The notes below the pieces were generated by a model. The model was given only the letters and a program-made list of their open reading frames with translations. It ran no database searches and was not told where the DNA came from. From Elusimicrobium sp. An273 (GTDB lineage Bacteria; Elusimicrobiota; Elusimicrobia; Elusimicrobiales; Elusimicrobiaceae): a stretch of 64,000 nucleotides of DNA. This document shows positions 8,661 through 17,018 of this stretch, piece by piece. The DNA is taken from positions 124,001 through 188,000 of the forward strand of contig NZ_NFJD01000002.1 in assembly GCF_002159705.1 (NCBI RefSeq), written 5' to 3'. The position numbers were made by a program, and so were the translations under genes. Each line of letters begins with the position of its first letter. Position 1 is the first letter of the stretch.

Positions 8661-9179
8661 ATGAAGAAACTAGCCTTGATTATGGCTTTATTTGTGGCGG
8701 CGGCTATGCCCGCGGCTGCCGAAGCGGGCAATTTAAAACTCTCGCTCTGGGACGAAATTGCAGTAGCCGTGCCCAATAACATTCACGACGTAAAAGGCGT
8801 GGATTTGGGTATCGCTTCCAAAACCTCTACCGTCACCGGCTTGCAGTTTGATTTCCTGTTTGCCCAAACCGAATACGAACTCAACGGCGTCAGCATGACC
8901 TGGATCATCAACCTGGCCAACCAAGTAAAAGGCGCCCAGTTTGGGTTGCTGACCAAAAACGACGACTTAATCGGCGCGCAGCTGGGTTTGGTCAACCTGT
9001 CTATGCACAGCACCACCGGCTTGCAGTGGGGCTTCTTCAACCAAGCCGAATACATGAACGGCTTGCAGCTGGGTTTTGTAAACTACGCCAAAACCATTGA
9101 CGGGCTGCAAATCGGTCTTTTAAACATTGCCGAAAACGGCTGGTTCCCGGCGATGGTAATTGTGAACGGACGCTTCTAA
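8661..9179 (+). CDS. Secreted LA_2272-type surface repeat protein
   Basis: 172 residues with a clear signal peptide (MKKLALIMALFVAAAMPAAAEA, cut near residue 22). The mature part is built from degenerate units of about 18 residues around the pattern GxQxGxxN: VKGAQFGLLTKN, LIGAQLGLVNLS, TTGLQWGFFNQA, MNGLQLGFVNYA, IDGLQIGLLNIA. This regular beta-rich repeat matches the LA_2272 surface-repeat family found in spirochaetes and Elusimicrobiota; its function is not established. The protein is likely exported to the periplasm or outer membrane. Monocistronic: own promoter upstream, strong terminator at 9205-9237. Confidence 0.8.
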   Translation: MKKLALIMALFVAAAMPAAAEAGNLKLSLWDEIAVAVPNNIHDVKGVDLGIASKTSTVTGLQFDFLFAQTEYELNGVSMTWIINLANQVKGAQFGLLTKNDDLIGAQLGLVNLSMHSTTGLQWGFFNQAEYMNGLQLGFVNYAKTIDGLQIGLLNIAENGWFPAMVIVNGRF

Positions 9180-9204
9180 ACCGCTGTTCCGTTTAAAAAG
9201 TTTT

Positions 9205-9237
9205 AAACCGCGGGTATATGGCCCGCGGTTTTTTTAT
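9205..9237 (+). terminator. Intrinsic terminator after surface repeat gene
   Basis: AAACCGCGGG and CCCGCGGTTT form a 10-bp stem with a 7-nt loop, followed by a T-tract. Confidence 0.9.
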
Positions 9238-9239
9238 GG

Positions 9240-9245
9240 TATAAT
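9240..9245 (+). promoter_or_regulatory. -10 element of the rpsB-tsf promoter
   Basis: TATAAT at 9240-9245 lies directly after the upstream terminator. It would give a leader of about 125 nt before the rpsB ATG. The leader is long for this genome and could hold an S2-responsive autoregulatory structure, but I cannot assign a known fold to it. Confidence 0.55.
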
Positions 9246-9375
9246 AATACAAGGTGTAATATGAGCGGGATAGCGAAAACAGTTTGTAAATCAAAGCCAG
9301 TCCCGACGACACCCACGGCCAAAACCACCGGGGAAGCCCCCTTCCCTAATTTCGGTTGCGGCCACAGGAGAAAAC

Positions 9376-10434
9376 ATGAGCAACGTATCGATGAAAGCCA
9401 TGCTGGAAGCCGGTGTGCACTTCGGCCACCAAACTTCCCGCTGGAACCCCAAAATGGGCCGCTTTATCTTTGGAGAAAGAAACGGCGTCCATATCTTAGA
9501 CTTACAAAAAACCGCCAAAGAACTGAAAAAAGCCTGTGCTTTTATTAAAGAAGAAAGCAAAAAAGGCTCCAAATTTTTGTTCGTCGGCACTAAAAAACAA
9601 GCCCAGGAAGCCATCCAGGCCGAAGCCGCCCGCTGCGGTGCATATTGTATCCACGAAAAATGGCTCGGCGGCACGCTGACCAACTTCCAAACCGTCAAGA
9701 AATCGGTTGAAAGACTCAACGAACTGGAAAAATGGGAATCTTCCGGCGTGTTTAAAGCCATCTCCAAAAAAGAAGCCAGCCGCTTGACCAAAGAAATGCT
9801 GCGCTTGCAGAAACTTTTGGGCGGCATCCGCGAAATGAAAGTATTGCCGGATGTGGTATTTGTAATTGACCCGGTGGACACCGCCGGCGCCGTGCGCGAA
9901 TCCCATGCGTTGGGCATTCCGGTGGTAGCCGTGTGCGACACCAACGCCGACCCCGATATGATCACGCTGCCGATCCCCGGCAACGATGACGCTGCGCGCT
10001 CCATTAAGCTTTTCTGCTCCGCGATTGCCGACTCCATCTTGGAAGGCAAAGCCGAGCTGGAAGCCGTAAAAGCCGCTGAAAATCAACCCGCCGAAAACCC
10101 GGTAATGGCTCAGGCGTTTGAAACGGCCATGTTGGCCGCCGAAAAAGCCGAAGCCGCTGCCCCGGCCGCCGTGGAAACGACCGTCGTGGTGGAAGAAACG
10201 GTAAAAGCGGAAGAACCGGCTAAAGAAGAAGCCAAACCCGAAGCCGAACAGCCCAAAGCCGAAGAAGCTGCAAAAGCCGAAAAACCGGCCGCCAAGAGAA
10301 AAACGGCCGCCAAAAAACCGGCTGCTTCCAAAGCCAAAAAAACCGTAAAAGCCAAAGCGAAAGCCGAAGCCGAAACGGAAGCTGAACCGAAAGCCGAAGC
10401 CAAAGAAGAAGCTCCGGCCGAAGAAGCCAAATAA
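9376..10434 (+). CDS. rpsB: 30S ribosomal protein S2 with long Ala/Lys/Glu-rich tail
   Basis: Small-subunit ribosomal protein. Residues 1 to about 230 are a normal S2: [72 protein letters not shown]. The remaining 120 residues form a low-complexity tail of Ala, Lys, Glu and Pro, including [16 protein letters not shown], similar in composition to histone H1 tails and to the N-terminus of IF-2 in this same window. Typical S2 ends near residue 240-260. Ribosome-binding site CAGGAG is 6 nt from the ATG. Followed by tsf as usual. Confidence 0.97.
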   Translation: MSNVSMKAMLEAGVHFGHQTSRWNPKMGRFIFGERNGVHILDLQKTAKELKKACAFIKEESKKGSKFLFVGTKKQAQEAIQAEAARCGAYCIHEKWLGGTLTNFQTVKKSVERLNELEKWESSGVFKAISKKEASRLTKEMLRLQKLLGGIREMKVLPDVVFVIDPVDTAGAVRESHALGIPVVAVCDTNADPDMITLPIPGNDDAARSIKLFCSAIADSILEGKAELEAVKAAENQPAENPVMAQAFETAMLAAEKAEAAAPAAVETTVVVEETVKAEEPAKEEAKPEAEQPKAEEAAKAEKPAAKRKTAAKKPAASKAKKTVKAKAKAEAETEAEPKAEAKEEAPAEEAK

Positions 10435-10443
10435 AATTGCTCA

Positions 10444-10475
10444 CGGAAGTTCCCGCTTTGGCGGGAGCTTCCGCT
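10444..10475 (+). other. Hairpin between rpsB and tsf (possible attenuator or processing site)
   Basis: GGAAG-TTCCCGC and GCGGGA-GCTTCC pair around a short loop. There is no T-tract after it (GCTCAGATTTAACC follows), so it is not a standard terminator. It may attenuate or allow cleavage, setting the S2 to EF-Ts ratio. Confidence 0.5.
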
Positions 10476-10504
10476 CAGATTTAACCCTATTATAGGAGAA
10501 CAAA

Positions 10505-11329
10505 ATGTCTTTAGCCGAAAACATTAAAATCCTCAGAGAAAAAACCGGCGCCGGTTTGATGGACTGCAAAAAAGCCTTGGTGGAATGCAAAGACGATATG
10601 GAACAAGCCATCGTATTTTTGCGCAAAAAAGGCTTGGCGGATATGGCCAAACGCTCCGACCGGGAAACCAAAGAAGGACGGGTATCCGTTAAAACCGACG
10701 GCAAAAACTACGCCATGATTTACCTGGGCTGCGAAACCGACTTTGTGGCCAAAACCGATGCCTTCATCAAATTGGCCGACGAGCTGGCCCAATATGTGTT
10801 GGAACACCCCGGCTTGGATTATTCCGCCGATGAAAACATCAAAGCCATGATCGTGGAACAAGCCCCCAAATTTGGCGAAAACACCACCTTCAAAGGCGGC
10901 TACAACTGGACGCCCGCCGAAGGCAGCGTGATGGCTTATTATGTACACTCCGACAACAAAAAAGCTTCCATTTTGGAATTGGCCGTCATCGGCGATTGCA
11001 AAGATATGGAAAAAGCCAAAGAAATTGCCCGCGGTTTAGCGATGCACACCGTCGGTATGCAAAGCGGCTGGGTGGATGCCAAAGACATTCCGCAAGCCGT
11101 GATTGACCGCGAATTGGACATTTACAAAACCCAGGCCATCAACGAAGGCAAACCTGCCGCCGCCATTGAAAAAATGTTGCCCGGCAAAGTTAAAAAGTTT
11201 GCCAAAGAAAACTGCCTCTTGGAACAGCCGACCATTAAAGACAACAAAAAAACCGTTGCCGATTACCTAGCCGAAGAATCCAAGAACTTGGGTTGTGAAC
11301 TGAAAGTCGTTCGTTTCGTTCGCTTCTAA
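10505..11329 (+). CDS. tsf: Translation elongation factor Ts
   Basis: Nucleotide exchange factor for EF-Tu. 274 residues. The N-terminal UBA-like domain reads LREKTGAGLMDCKKALVECKDDMEQAIVFLRKKG. The conserved TDFVAKTDAF follows at about residues 80-89, then the dimerisation/core repeats (LAMHTVGMQSGWVDAKDIP). Ribosome-binding site AGGAGA is near 10496. Terminator follows at 11334-11362. Confidence 0.98.
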   Translation: MSLAENIKILREKTGAGLMDCKKALVECKDDMEQAIVFLRKKGLADMAKRSDRETKEGRVSVKTDGKNYAMIYLGCETDFVAKTDAFIKLADELAQYVLEHPGLDYSADENIKAMIVEQAPKFGENTTFKGGYNWTPAEGSVMAYYVHSDNKKASILELAVIGDCKDMEKAKEIARGLAMHTVGMQSGWVDAKDIPQAVIDRELDIYKTQAINEGKPAAAIEKMLPGKVKKFAKENCLLEQPTIKDNKKTVADYLAEESKNLGCELKVVRFVRF

Positions 11330-11333
11330 TCAA

Positions 11334-11362
11334 AAGCCCCTCCCCGCGAGGGGCTTCTTTTT
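11334..11362 (+). terminator. Intrinsic terminator after tsf
   Basis: AAGCCCCTC/GAGGGGCTT stem with loop CCCGC, then CTTTTT. Confidence 0.9.
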
Positions 11363-11435
11363 ATGCCGGTGCGCAACAGCCAAACCAAACGCCAGCATAA
11401 GAAGAAGCCGCCGCGTAGCGAAGAAAGCGGTTTTG

Positions 11436-11444
11436 TGCTACAAT
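11436..11444 (+). promoter_or_regulatory. Extended -10 promoter of pyrH
   Basis: TGCTACAAT at 11436-11444, about 35 nt before the pyrH start at 11480; GAGAGG at 11465-11470 is the likely ribosome-binding site. Confidence 0.55.
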
Positions 11445-11479
11445 AGTAAAAACAAAATAACCCTGAGAGGATCCCATTT

Positions 11480-12217
11480 ATGGAAACGTGCTGCCCATCC
11501 AAAAACTGCCAACCTAAAAAAAGAGTATTGCTCAAATTGTCCGGCGAGGCCTTAATTAACGAAGGCCACCGCGGCATTAATCCGCAGGCGCTGAAAGAAA
11601 TCGCCGAAGAAATTGCCGACGCGTACCGCTGCGGCAACTGCGAGCTGACCATTGTGCTGGGCGGCGGAAACATCTGGCGCGGCGTACGCGACGGAGGCGG
11701 CGTGATTGACCGCGTCAATTCCGACAATATGGGTATGCTGGCCACCGTCATCAACGCCCTGGCCCTCCAGTCCGCGCTGGAAGAAGCCGGCGTGCCTACC
11801 CGGGTGCTAACCTCTATCAACATTTATCAACTGGCTGAACCGTTCGTGCGCCGCAAAGCCCTGCGCCATTTGGAAAAAGGACGCATTGTTATTTTTGCAG
11901 GCGGCACGGGAAACCCCTTCTTTACCACCGACAGCGCCGCCGCACTGCGCGCCTCGGAAATTAACGCCGATGTGCTGCTAAAAGCCACCCAGGTGGACGG
12001 CGTGTACGACAGCGACCCCAAGAAAAACCCCAACGCCAAACTCATTCACAAAATTACCTACAAAGAGGCCATTGCCCGCCAACTGCAATTTATGGACACC
12101 GCCGCTTTGGCCCTCTGCTTGGAAAACAAAGTACCCGTACAGGTGTTTAACCTGCACACGAAAGGAAACATCAAAAAAGCCCTCTGCGGCGAAGACGTGG
12201 GAACGATTATTTACTAA
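11480..12217 (+). CDS. pyrH: UMP kinase
   Basis: Phosphorylates UMP to UDP in pyrimidine nucleotide synthesis; hexameric amino-acid-kinase fold. 245 residues. Motifs: RVLLKLSGEAL (ATP loop), IVLGGGNIWRG, DNMGMLATVINALAL, GGTGNPFFTTDSAAALRA and LLKATQVDGVYDSDPK. An unusual cysteine-bearing N-terminal extension (METCCPSKNCQPKK) precedes the kinase core. In the usual rpsB-tsf-pyrH-frr order, but with its own promoter and with a gene of unknown function inserted before frr. Confidence 0.97.
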   Translation: METCCPSKNCQPKKRVLLKLSGEALINEGHRGINPQALKEIAEEIADAYRCGNCELTIVLGGGNIWRGVRDGGGVIDRVNSDNMGMLATVINALALQSALEEAGVPTRVLTSINIYQLAEPFVRRKALRHLEKGRIVIFAGGTGNPFFTTDSAAALRASEINADVLLKATQVDGVYDSDPKKNPNAKLIHKITYKEAIARQLQFMDTAALALCLENKVPVQVFNLHTKGNIKKALCGEDVGTIIY

Positions 12218-12230
12218 TTGACAACACCGG

Positions 12231-12266
12231 CCCGAAGTTCCGTTTTGCTTCGGGCTGTTTTATTTT
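12231..12266 (+). terminator. Terminator after pyrH
   Basis: CCCGAAG/CTTCGGG stem with a 10-nt loop followed by CTGTTTTATTTTT. It runs directly into the ATG of the next gene at 12268, which therefore has no ribosome-binding site. Confidence 0.75.
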
Positions 12267-12267
12267 T

Positions 12268-13548
12268 ATGAAAAAACACACGAACCTGACTGTTTTTCTT
12301 ATTTTGGTAGGCTTACTACTGGCCAGCATCTGCTCGCTTATCTGGCAGGTGAAACGCAGCCTGGCGGAGGCCCCACGCGCCCAAGAAGAATTGAATGTGG
12401 CGCCCGTTCCGGCGGCGCCGCGGGAGGAACCGCAGCCTCTCCCCCCCGTACCGCCCAAACAGACAGCCGTTACCCTGCCCCCGGCCGAAGAAGCACCTGC
12501 CCCTTCCCCCATTCTTTCCAACGAGGAACTGCTGCAGTTGGCCAAGCAGGATTTGGCACCTTTTTTCCCGCCGGATCAATTGGAGGAGATGGCCAAGCGA
12601 ACCCAGAATATCGTTTTGTATCCCATGGTCATTGCGGCAGGGACAAAAATCATTCATGCAAAATATCCCAAAACGGATCCTACGCTGGAGCAAACCCGTA
12701 CGGAACAGATAAAGGCCCTGCAAAGAACCGTCTTTGACATCCGAAAACGCATCCAAAAAAATGATCTGTTAAAAAAACGGGTTCCGCCCGAGGAACAAAA
12801 AAATTGGTTGGAACAATCGCCTCTGCACCGCAAGAACATTTCCATTGCCGGGCCCAAAGGCCAAACGCCGCTGCGCCGCATTACCGTTTCCTGCCCGCCC
12901 TGGCAAAAGGACTACGATTTGTGCGAACAGGTTTTTTATTCTAAAAATGAATTCAGTTTATTTCTTTTTAAGAACGACATTCTGCTAAGCCGCGAAGACT
13001 ATCAAGCCCCCAAAAAACTAAGCGCCGGTTATATGTTTTTCCCGCCCAATCCGTATAAAAGCGGCGAATCCGCCGCCGGGCAAGAGCTGCTGCAGGGCCG
13101 GGTGTCCTATTGCGCCCACTGGGATAGCACCCACCCGCTCCCCTTGCGCGAAAGCCGATACCGGGAAAACGGATTATTGCAGCAAAACCTGACACGCAAT
13201 TTTGAAGAAAACACCCAGCAAACGATATTCTACGATGAAAAAGGACAATTTACCCAGCTGGATATTTCTTCCATTTCAACTACCGGCCGCGCCAAACTGC
13301 CGCAAAGCTTAGCGATTATGTCCCGGAAGTACGCTTCCCCCACCGCTTCCTTTGCCTCCGAAGGGAGTTACCGCAAGGACGTTTCCGCCCACGCTTCCGG
13401 CCGCTGGACGGCGTCGCCCGACGGAACCGTTACGTTAGATGAGGGGCGGCGTTTTCCGCCGGCGCAGTCTTTCCCGCGGGCGCCGCTTTACCGCGACATA
13501 TACCCCGCGCAAGTTCCCGCCGCGCAAACCGCGCCAGAATTGCTATAA
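12268..13548 (+). CDS. Membrane-anchored proline-rich protein of unknown function
   Basis: 426 residues. An N-terminal transmembrane anchor (about residues 8-29: LTVFLILVGLLLASICSLIW) is followed by a Pro/Ala/Glu-rich linker (about residues 35-80) and a folded region without a family I recognise. That region contains VSCPPWQKDYDLCEQVFYSKNEF (two cysteines that could pair) and a long polar C-terminus with FYDEKGQFTQLD. Probably an inner-membrane protein with a periplasmic domain. No Shine-Dalgarno: the start directly follows the pyrH terminator, so expression may depend on read-through or on a weak promoter. The frr promoter lies over its last codons. Confidence 0.75.
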   Translation: MKKHTNLTVFLILVGLLLASICSLIWQVKRSLAEAPRAQEELNVAPVPAAPREEPQPLPPVPPKQTAVTLPPAEEAPAPSPILSNEELLQLAKQDLAPFFPPDQLEEMAKRTQNIVLYPMVIAAGTKIIHAKYPKTDPTLEQTRTEQIKALQRTVFDIRKRIQKNDLLKKRVPPEEQKNWLEQSPLHRKNISIAGPKGQTPLRRITVSCPPWQKDYDLCEQVFYSKNEFSLFLFKNDILLSREDYQAPKKLSAGYMFFPPNPYKSGESAAGQELLQGRVSYCAHWDSTHPLPLRESRYRENGLLQQNLTRNFEENTQQTIFYDEKGQFTQLDISSISTTGRAKLPQSLAIMSRKYASPTASFASEGSYRKDVSAHASGRWTASPDGTVTLDEGRRFPPAQSFPRAPLYRDIYPAQVPAAQTAPELL

Positions 13549-13549
13549 T
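13541..13549 (+). promoter_or_regulatory. Extended -10 promoter of frr
   Basis: TGCTATAAT at 13541-13549, covering the stop codon of the preceding gene. ACGAGGAAAT before the ATG at 13584 is the ribosome-binding site. Confidence 0.65.
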
Positions 13550-13583
13550 AAAGTAACATTTCACTATACGAGGAAATAACACT

Positions 13584-14147
13584 ATGGAAGGCATCAGCAA
13601 CCTTTTAAACAAAACCAAAACCAATATGGCCGAACACGTATCCCGCTTGGAACGCGACTTGGCCACCATCCGCACCGGCCGCGCCAGCGCAGGCCTGCTG
13701 GAAAACATCCGCGTGGAATACTACGGTACCCCTACCCCCATTAAACAAATGGCTATCATCAACGTGCTGGATGCCAAAACCTTGGAAATCCAGCCCTGGG
13801 ACGTCAGCTCCATCAACGATATTGACAAAGCCCTTCAAAAAGCCGACTTGGGCGCCAGCCCCGTAAACGACGGCAAAGTAATCCGCATTACGCTGCCTTC
13901 TATGACCGAAGACCGCCGCAAACAGCTGGCCAAAAACATTTCCAAAATGAGCGAAGATTTCAAAGTAGCCGTGCGCAACGAACGCCGCGACGTAATTGAA
14001 AAGCTCAAAAAAGCCCAAAAAGCGGCCGAAATTACCGAAGACGATTTGAAACGCTACGAAGCGGACGTGCAAAAAGCGACCGACGCCAACATCGCCCAAA
14101 TTGACAAGGTAATTAAAACCAAAGAAGACGAAATTATGAAGATTTAA
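13584..14147 (+). CDS. frr: Ribosome recycling factor
   Basis: Splits post-termination ribosomes together with EF-G. 187 residues, normal length. Core motifs: LATIRTGRASAGLLENIRVEYYG, QPWDVSSINDIDKAL, GKVIRITLPSMTEDRRKQL, VAVRNERRD and the helical C-terminus DANIAQIDKVIKTKEDEIMKI. Own promoter and terminator (14164-14189). Confidence 0.98.
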   Translation: MEGISNLLNKTKTNMAEHVSRLERDLATIRTGRASAGLLENIRVEYYGTPTPIKQMAIINVLDAKTLEIQPWDVSSINDIDKALQKADLGASPVNDGKVIRITLPSMTEDRRKQLAKNISKMSEDFKVAVRNERRDVIEKLKKAQKAAEITEDDLKRYEADVQKATDANIAQIDKVIKTKEDEIMKI

Positions 14148-14163
14148 TTCGTTTCGTTTTTTG

Positions 14164-14189
14164 AACCCCGCTTTCCGGCGGGGTTTTTT
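14164..14189 (+). terminator. Terminator after frr
   Basis: AACCCCGC/GCGGGGTT stem, 6-nt loop, T6 tract. Confidence 0.9.
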
Positions 14190-14210
14190 ATTTGCGTAAA
14201 ACGCCAAAAA

Positions 14211-14219
14211 AGCTACAAT
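14211..14219 (+). promoter_or_regulatory. Leaderless-type promoter of uppS
   Basis: AGCTACAAT, with hexamer TACAAT at 14214-14219. Exactly six bases (ATCTTT) then the ATG at 14226. The predicted start site falls on the start codon, and there is no Shine-Dalgarno. Confidence 0.6.
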
Positions 14220-14225
14220 ATCTTT

Positions 14226-14924
14226 ATGAGCCAAACACCCGTCAATCCCGTTCCGCAGCATGTTGCCATTATTATGGACGGCAACGGACGCTGGGCCCAA
14301 GAACGCCGCCTGCCCAGGCTGGCTGGGCATAACGCCGGAGCCAAAGCCGTGGAGCGCACCTTAAAAGCGGCGCAGAAAGCGGGTGTAAAAGTGCTTACGC
14401 TGTACGCCTTTTCTACCGAAAATTGGACGCGCCCGCAGGAAGAAATTGCCGGGCTTTTTAAATTGTTGGCGCAAACTCTTTCCCGCTATACGCAACAGGC
14501 GGATAAATACGGCGTACGCCTCCTGGTAAGCGGCGAGCGGGAGCCGCTGCCCCCGGCTATTCTTAACCAAATAGACCACGCCGTTTCCTCCACGGCACAC
14601 AATACGAGATTTACCCTCAACCTGGCGCTTAACTACGGCGCGCGGCAGGAAATTGTGCACGCCGTCAATGCCCTTTTGCGGGAAGACAAAAAAGAAATTA
14701 CGGTGCAGGACATTTCCCAGCACCTCTACCAGCCCGATCTGCCCGACCCGGAGCTCATTATCCGCACCTCGGGCGAGGAACGCCTGTCCAACTTCCTTTT
14801 GTGGCAGGCAGCCTACAGCGAATTTTATTTTTCGCCCGTATTGTGGCCCGATTTTGACGAAGCCGAATTTGAAAGGGCCCTCGCCGCCTACCGCGTGCGC
14901 AGGCGCCGCTTTGGAGGCGTATGA
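14226..14924 (+). CDS. uppS: Undecaprenyl (polyprenyl) diphosphate synthase
   Basis: Cis-prenyltransferase that extends farnesyl diphosphate to the lipid carrier for peptidoglycan and LPS. 232 residues. The P-loop-like signature IIMDGNGRWAQERRLPRLAGHNAGA (catalytic Asp near residue 19), TLYAFSTENWTRP and the C-terminal IIRTSGEERLSNFLLWQAAYSEFYF are intact. Leaderless-type start. It overlaps the downstream alkD-like gene by four bases. Confidence 0.97.
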   Translation: MSQTPVNPVPQHVAIIMDGNGRWAQERRLPRLAGHNAGAKAVERTLKAAQKAGVKVLTLYAFSTENWTRPQEEIAGLFKLLAQTLSRYTQQADKYGVRLLVSGEREPLPPAILNQIDHAVSSTAHNTRFTLNLALNYGARQEIVHAVNALLREDKKEITVQDISQHLYQPDLPDPELIIRTSGEERLSNFLLWQAAYSEFYFSPVLWPDFDEAEFERALAAYRVRRRRFGGV

Positions 14925-15637
14925 CTTCCCCCATTACCCGTTCCCGCTGTGAAGAACTGCTGAGGCGCATCAAGCGTTTTTCTTCGCCCGCGTTTAAAAA
15001 ACAAATGAGCGAACGCTTTGGCATCTGCATCGACAACGCCCTCGGCACCCCGGTTACGACGCTGCGCCTGCTGGTAAAGGGGCTGCCGCGGCCGGATCAG
15101 GAACTGGCCGAAGCCCTGTGGGAAACCGGCATACACGAGGCGCGCATCACCGCCTCTATGCTGGCCGATCCCGCCCGAATGACGCGCGAGCAATTAAACG
15201 ACTGGGCCCACGCGCTCAATTCCTGGGATATTTGCGATTCGTGCTGCAACAACCTGTTTTCCAAAGTAAAAAATCCGCTGAAACTGGCGGAACGCTGGAT
15301 CAAGCGGGAAGAAGAATTTGTACGCCGGGCCGGCTTTGCGATTATCTGCTCGCTGGCCGCGCCCCGCGCCAAAACAAAAGACGAGGAACTGATTAAGCTC
15401 TTGCCGCTTATCAAAAACCACGCCGCCGATCCGCGGCCGATGGTGTATAAAGCGGTCAACTGGGCGCTTCGCAACATCGGCAAAAAGAACCCGCGCCTGA
15501 CGCCCAAAGCCATTGCCTGCGCCGAAGAAATTTTGGATTTGTACGCGGACAATAAATCCGCCCGTTGGGTAGCCTCCAACGCCTTGTGGGAACTGAAAAG
15601 CCCCAAAATAAAAGCGATGGTAGCCAAACGAAAATGA
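14921..15637 (+). CDS. AlkD-like DNA alkylation repair glycosylase
   Basis: HEAT-repeat-like DNA glycosylase family that removes bulky or charged alkylated bases without base flipping. 238 residues, standard length. Visible family residues: WDICD (the Trp/Asp pair of the active site, around residue 104-108), VRRAGFA (Arg) and MVYKAVNWALRNIGK (the late Trp). ATGA overlap with uppS upstream and with a GNAT gene downstream shows translational coupling. Its insertion between uppS and cdsA is unusual. Confidence 0.88.
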   Translation: MTSPITRSRCEELLRRIKRFSSPAFKKQMSERFGICIDNALGTPVTTLRLLVKGLPRPDQELAEALWETGIHEARITASMLADPARMTREQLNDWAHALNSWDICDSCCNNLFSKVKNPLKLAERWIKREEEFVRRAGFAIICSLAAPRAKTKDEELIKLLPLIKNHAADPRPMVYKAVNWALRNIGKKNPRLTPKAIACAEEILDLYADNKSARWVASNALWELKSPKIKAMVAKRK

Positions 15638-16152
15638 CCACCCCCCTTATCCGCCCGGCCCGGCCGGCCGATTTACCGCGCATCCGCCAAATCATCCGGG
15701 CGGCCAAGTCGCTCTTGCTCAGCCGCCACGTAGACCAATGGCAGGACGGATACCCCAACGAAGCCGTCCTGGCCGACGATATCGCCCGCGGCAAAGGCTA
15801 CGCCGTAGAAACAAACGGCGCCGTGCACGGGTATTTTGCCCTGTCGTTTGAAGACGAAGAACCTTACCGCGTCATTACCCAGGGCGCCTGGCTGACGGAC
15901 GGGCACTACTGCGTTCTGCACCGCCTGGCCCTTACCGAAACCCTGCGCGGCACGGGAGCGGCAGGATTAATCATAGATTTTTGGGAACGCCAAACCCGCG
16001 CCCAAGGCATCCGCTCCCTCCGCGCCGACACCCACCCCCAAAACCATCCCGTGCGCCACCTGCTGTTGCAGCACGGATTTACGGACTGCGGCGTCATTTT
16101 TGTACGCCAAAGCCAAGCGCGCCACGCGTTTGAAAAAGTCCTTTCGTTTTAG
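15634..16152 (+). CDS. GNAT family N-acetyltransferase
   Basis: 172 residues. Acetyl-CoA-dependent acyltransferase fold: opening IRPARPADLPRIRQIIRAAK, the central LHRLALTETLRGTGAAGLIIDF (acetyl-CoA pyrophosphate loop, RGTGAA), and DTHPQNHPVRHLLLQHGFTDCGVI near the end. The start at 15634 overlaps the alkD stop (ATGA). The frame extends upstream to 15565, but that part is inside alkD. Substrate unknown; the LRADTHPQN-PVRHLL pattern is typical of small-molecule or antibiotic-type GNATs. Confidence 0.88.
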   Translation: MTTPLIRPARPADLPRIRQIIRAAKSLLLSRHVDQWQDGYPNEAVLADDIARGKGYAVETNGAVHGYFALSFEDEEPYRVITQGAWLTDGHYCVLHRLALTETLRGTGAAGLIIDFWERQTRAQGIRSLRADTHPQNHPVRHLLLQHGFTDCGVIFVRQSQARHAFEKVLSF

Positions 16153-16184
16153 CTTGTTTTTTCCAAGATAAAACCGCCTAAATA

Positions 16185-16193
16185 TAGTAAAAT
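16185..16193 (+). promoter_or_regulatory. Leaderless-type promoter of cdsA
   Basis: TATAGTAAAAT ends at 16193 (hexamer TAAAAT 16188-16193). Six bases (AAAATT) then the ATG at 16200. No ribosome-binding site. Confidence 0.5.
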
Positions 16194-16199
16194 AAAATT

Positions 16200-17018
16200 A
16201 TGCTATTACCCCGTATTTTAACTGCCCTGATTGGGATTCCCGTTGTACTGGCCGCCATCCACTTTGGCGGCGTGATTTACATGGCCTTTGTAGGCGCTGT
16301 AATTCTGCTCTGTCTGTATGAATACGGACTGGTGCTGACTGCCGGCAAAAAACCGGTGCATATGCCCAGCTTGCTGCTGTTTGGCTTGCTGATGGCAGTA
16401 GTGGCCATTTTGGGCCGCGCGCCGGCCGATATGGTGGATCTGCCCGACAACTTGTACCCGTTCTCCGTCAGCGTGGTCATTTTCGGCGTGCTTTTCTTTG
16501 AAGTGCTTACCCCCAAACGCTCGTGGGACAGAGTCTGCAACACCTTTACGGGCGTGTTTTTAATTCCGTGGTCGCTGGCGCATTTGGTCAACCTGCGCGA
16601 CATTGCCACCTACGGCGAATACTTAACCCTGTTTATGATTATTACCGTGTGGGTATGCGATACGGGAGCCTATTTCAGCGGGCGCTTTTTGGGGCGCCAT
16701 AAACTAAACAAAGAAGTCAGCCCCAAGAAAACCTGGGAAGGGGCCGTCGGCGGTACGGTGCTGGCCGTGGGTGCGGCGGTGCTGATGCGCCATTTGTTTT
16801 TATCCACGCTTTTCTCCGTGAGCGAAGCGGTATGGCTGGGGCTGTTGGTAGCGGTAGTGGGCCAAGTGTCCGACCTGGCCGAATCCGTCATCAAACGCTC
16901 CACCGGCGTAAAAGATTCTTCCAATCTCTTGCCCGGGCACGGCGGCTTTTTAGACCGTTTTGATTCCTACCTGCTCCTGGCGCCGCTGTTCTACTACGTG
17001 GTATTGTATACGTTATGA
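16200..17018 (+). CDS. cdsA: Phosphatidate cytidylyltransferase
   Basis: Makes CDP-diacylglycerol from phosphatidic acid and CTP in the inner membrane. 272 residues with about seven to eight hydrophobic helices. The C-terminal signature is clear: SPKKTWEGAVGG, then SDLAESVIKRSTGVKDSSNLLPGHGGFLDRFDS. It overlaps dxr by four bases (ATGA). Confidence 0.97.
   Translation: MLLPRILTALIGIPVVLAAIHFGGVIYMAFVGAVILLCLYEYGLVLTAGKKPVHMPSLLLFGLLMAVVAILGRAPADMVDLPDNLYPFSVSVVIFGVLFFEVLTPKRSWDRVCNTFTGVFLIPWSLAHLVNLRDIATYGEYLTLFMIITVWVCDTGAYFSGRFLGRHKLNKEVSPKKTWEGAVGGTVLAVGAAVLMRHLFLSTLFSVSEAVWLGLLVAVVGQVSDLAESVIKRSTGVKDSSNLLPGHGGFLDRFDSYLLLAPLFYYVVLYTL

Noticed and set aside
9252-9375. Known S2-type leader riboregulator before rpsB
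   Set aside because: The leader is long but I could not find the paired stems of the known rpsB element, so no assignment is made.
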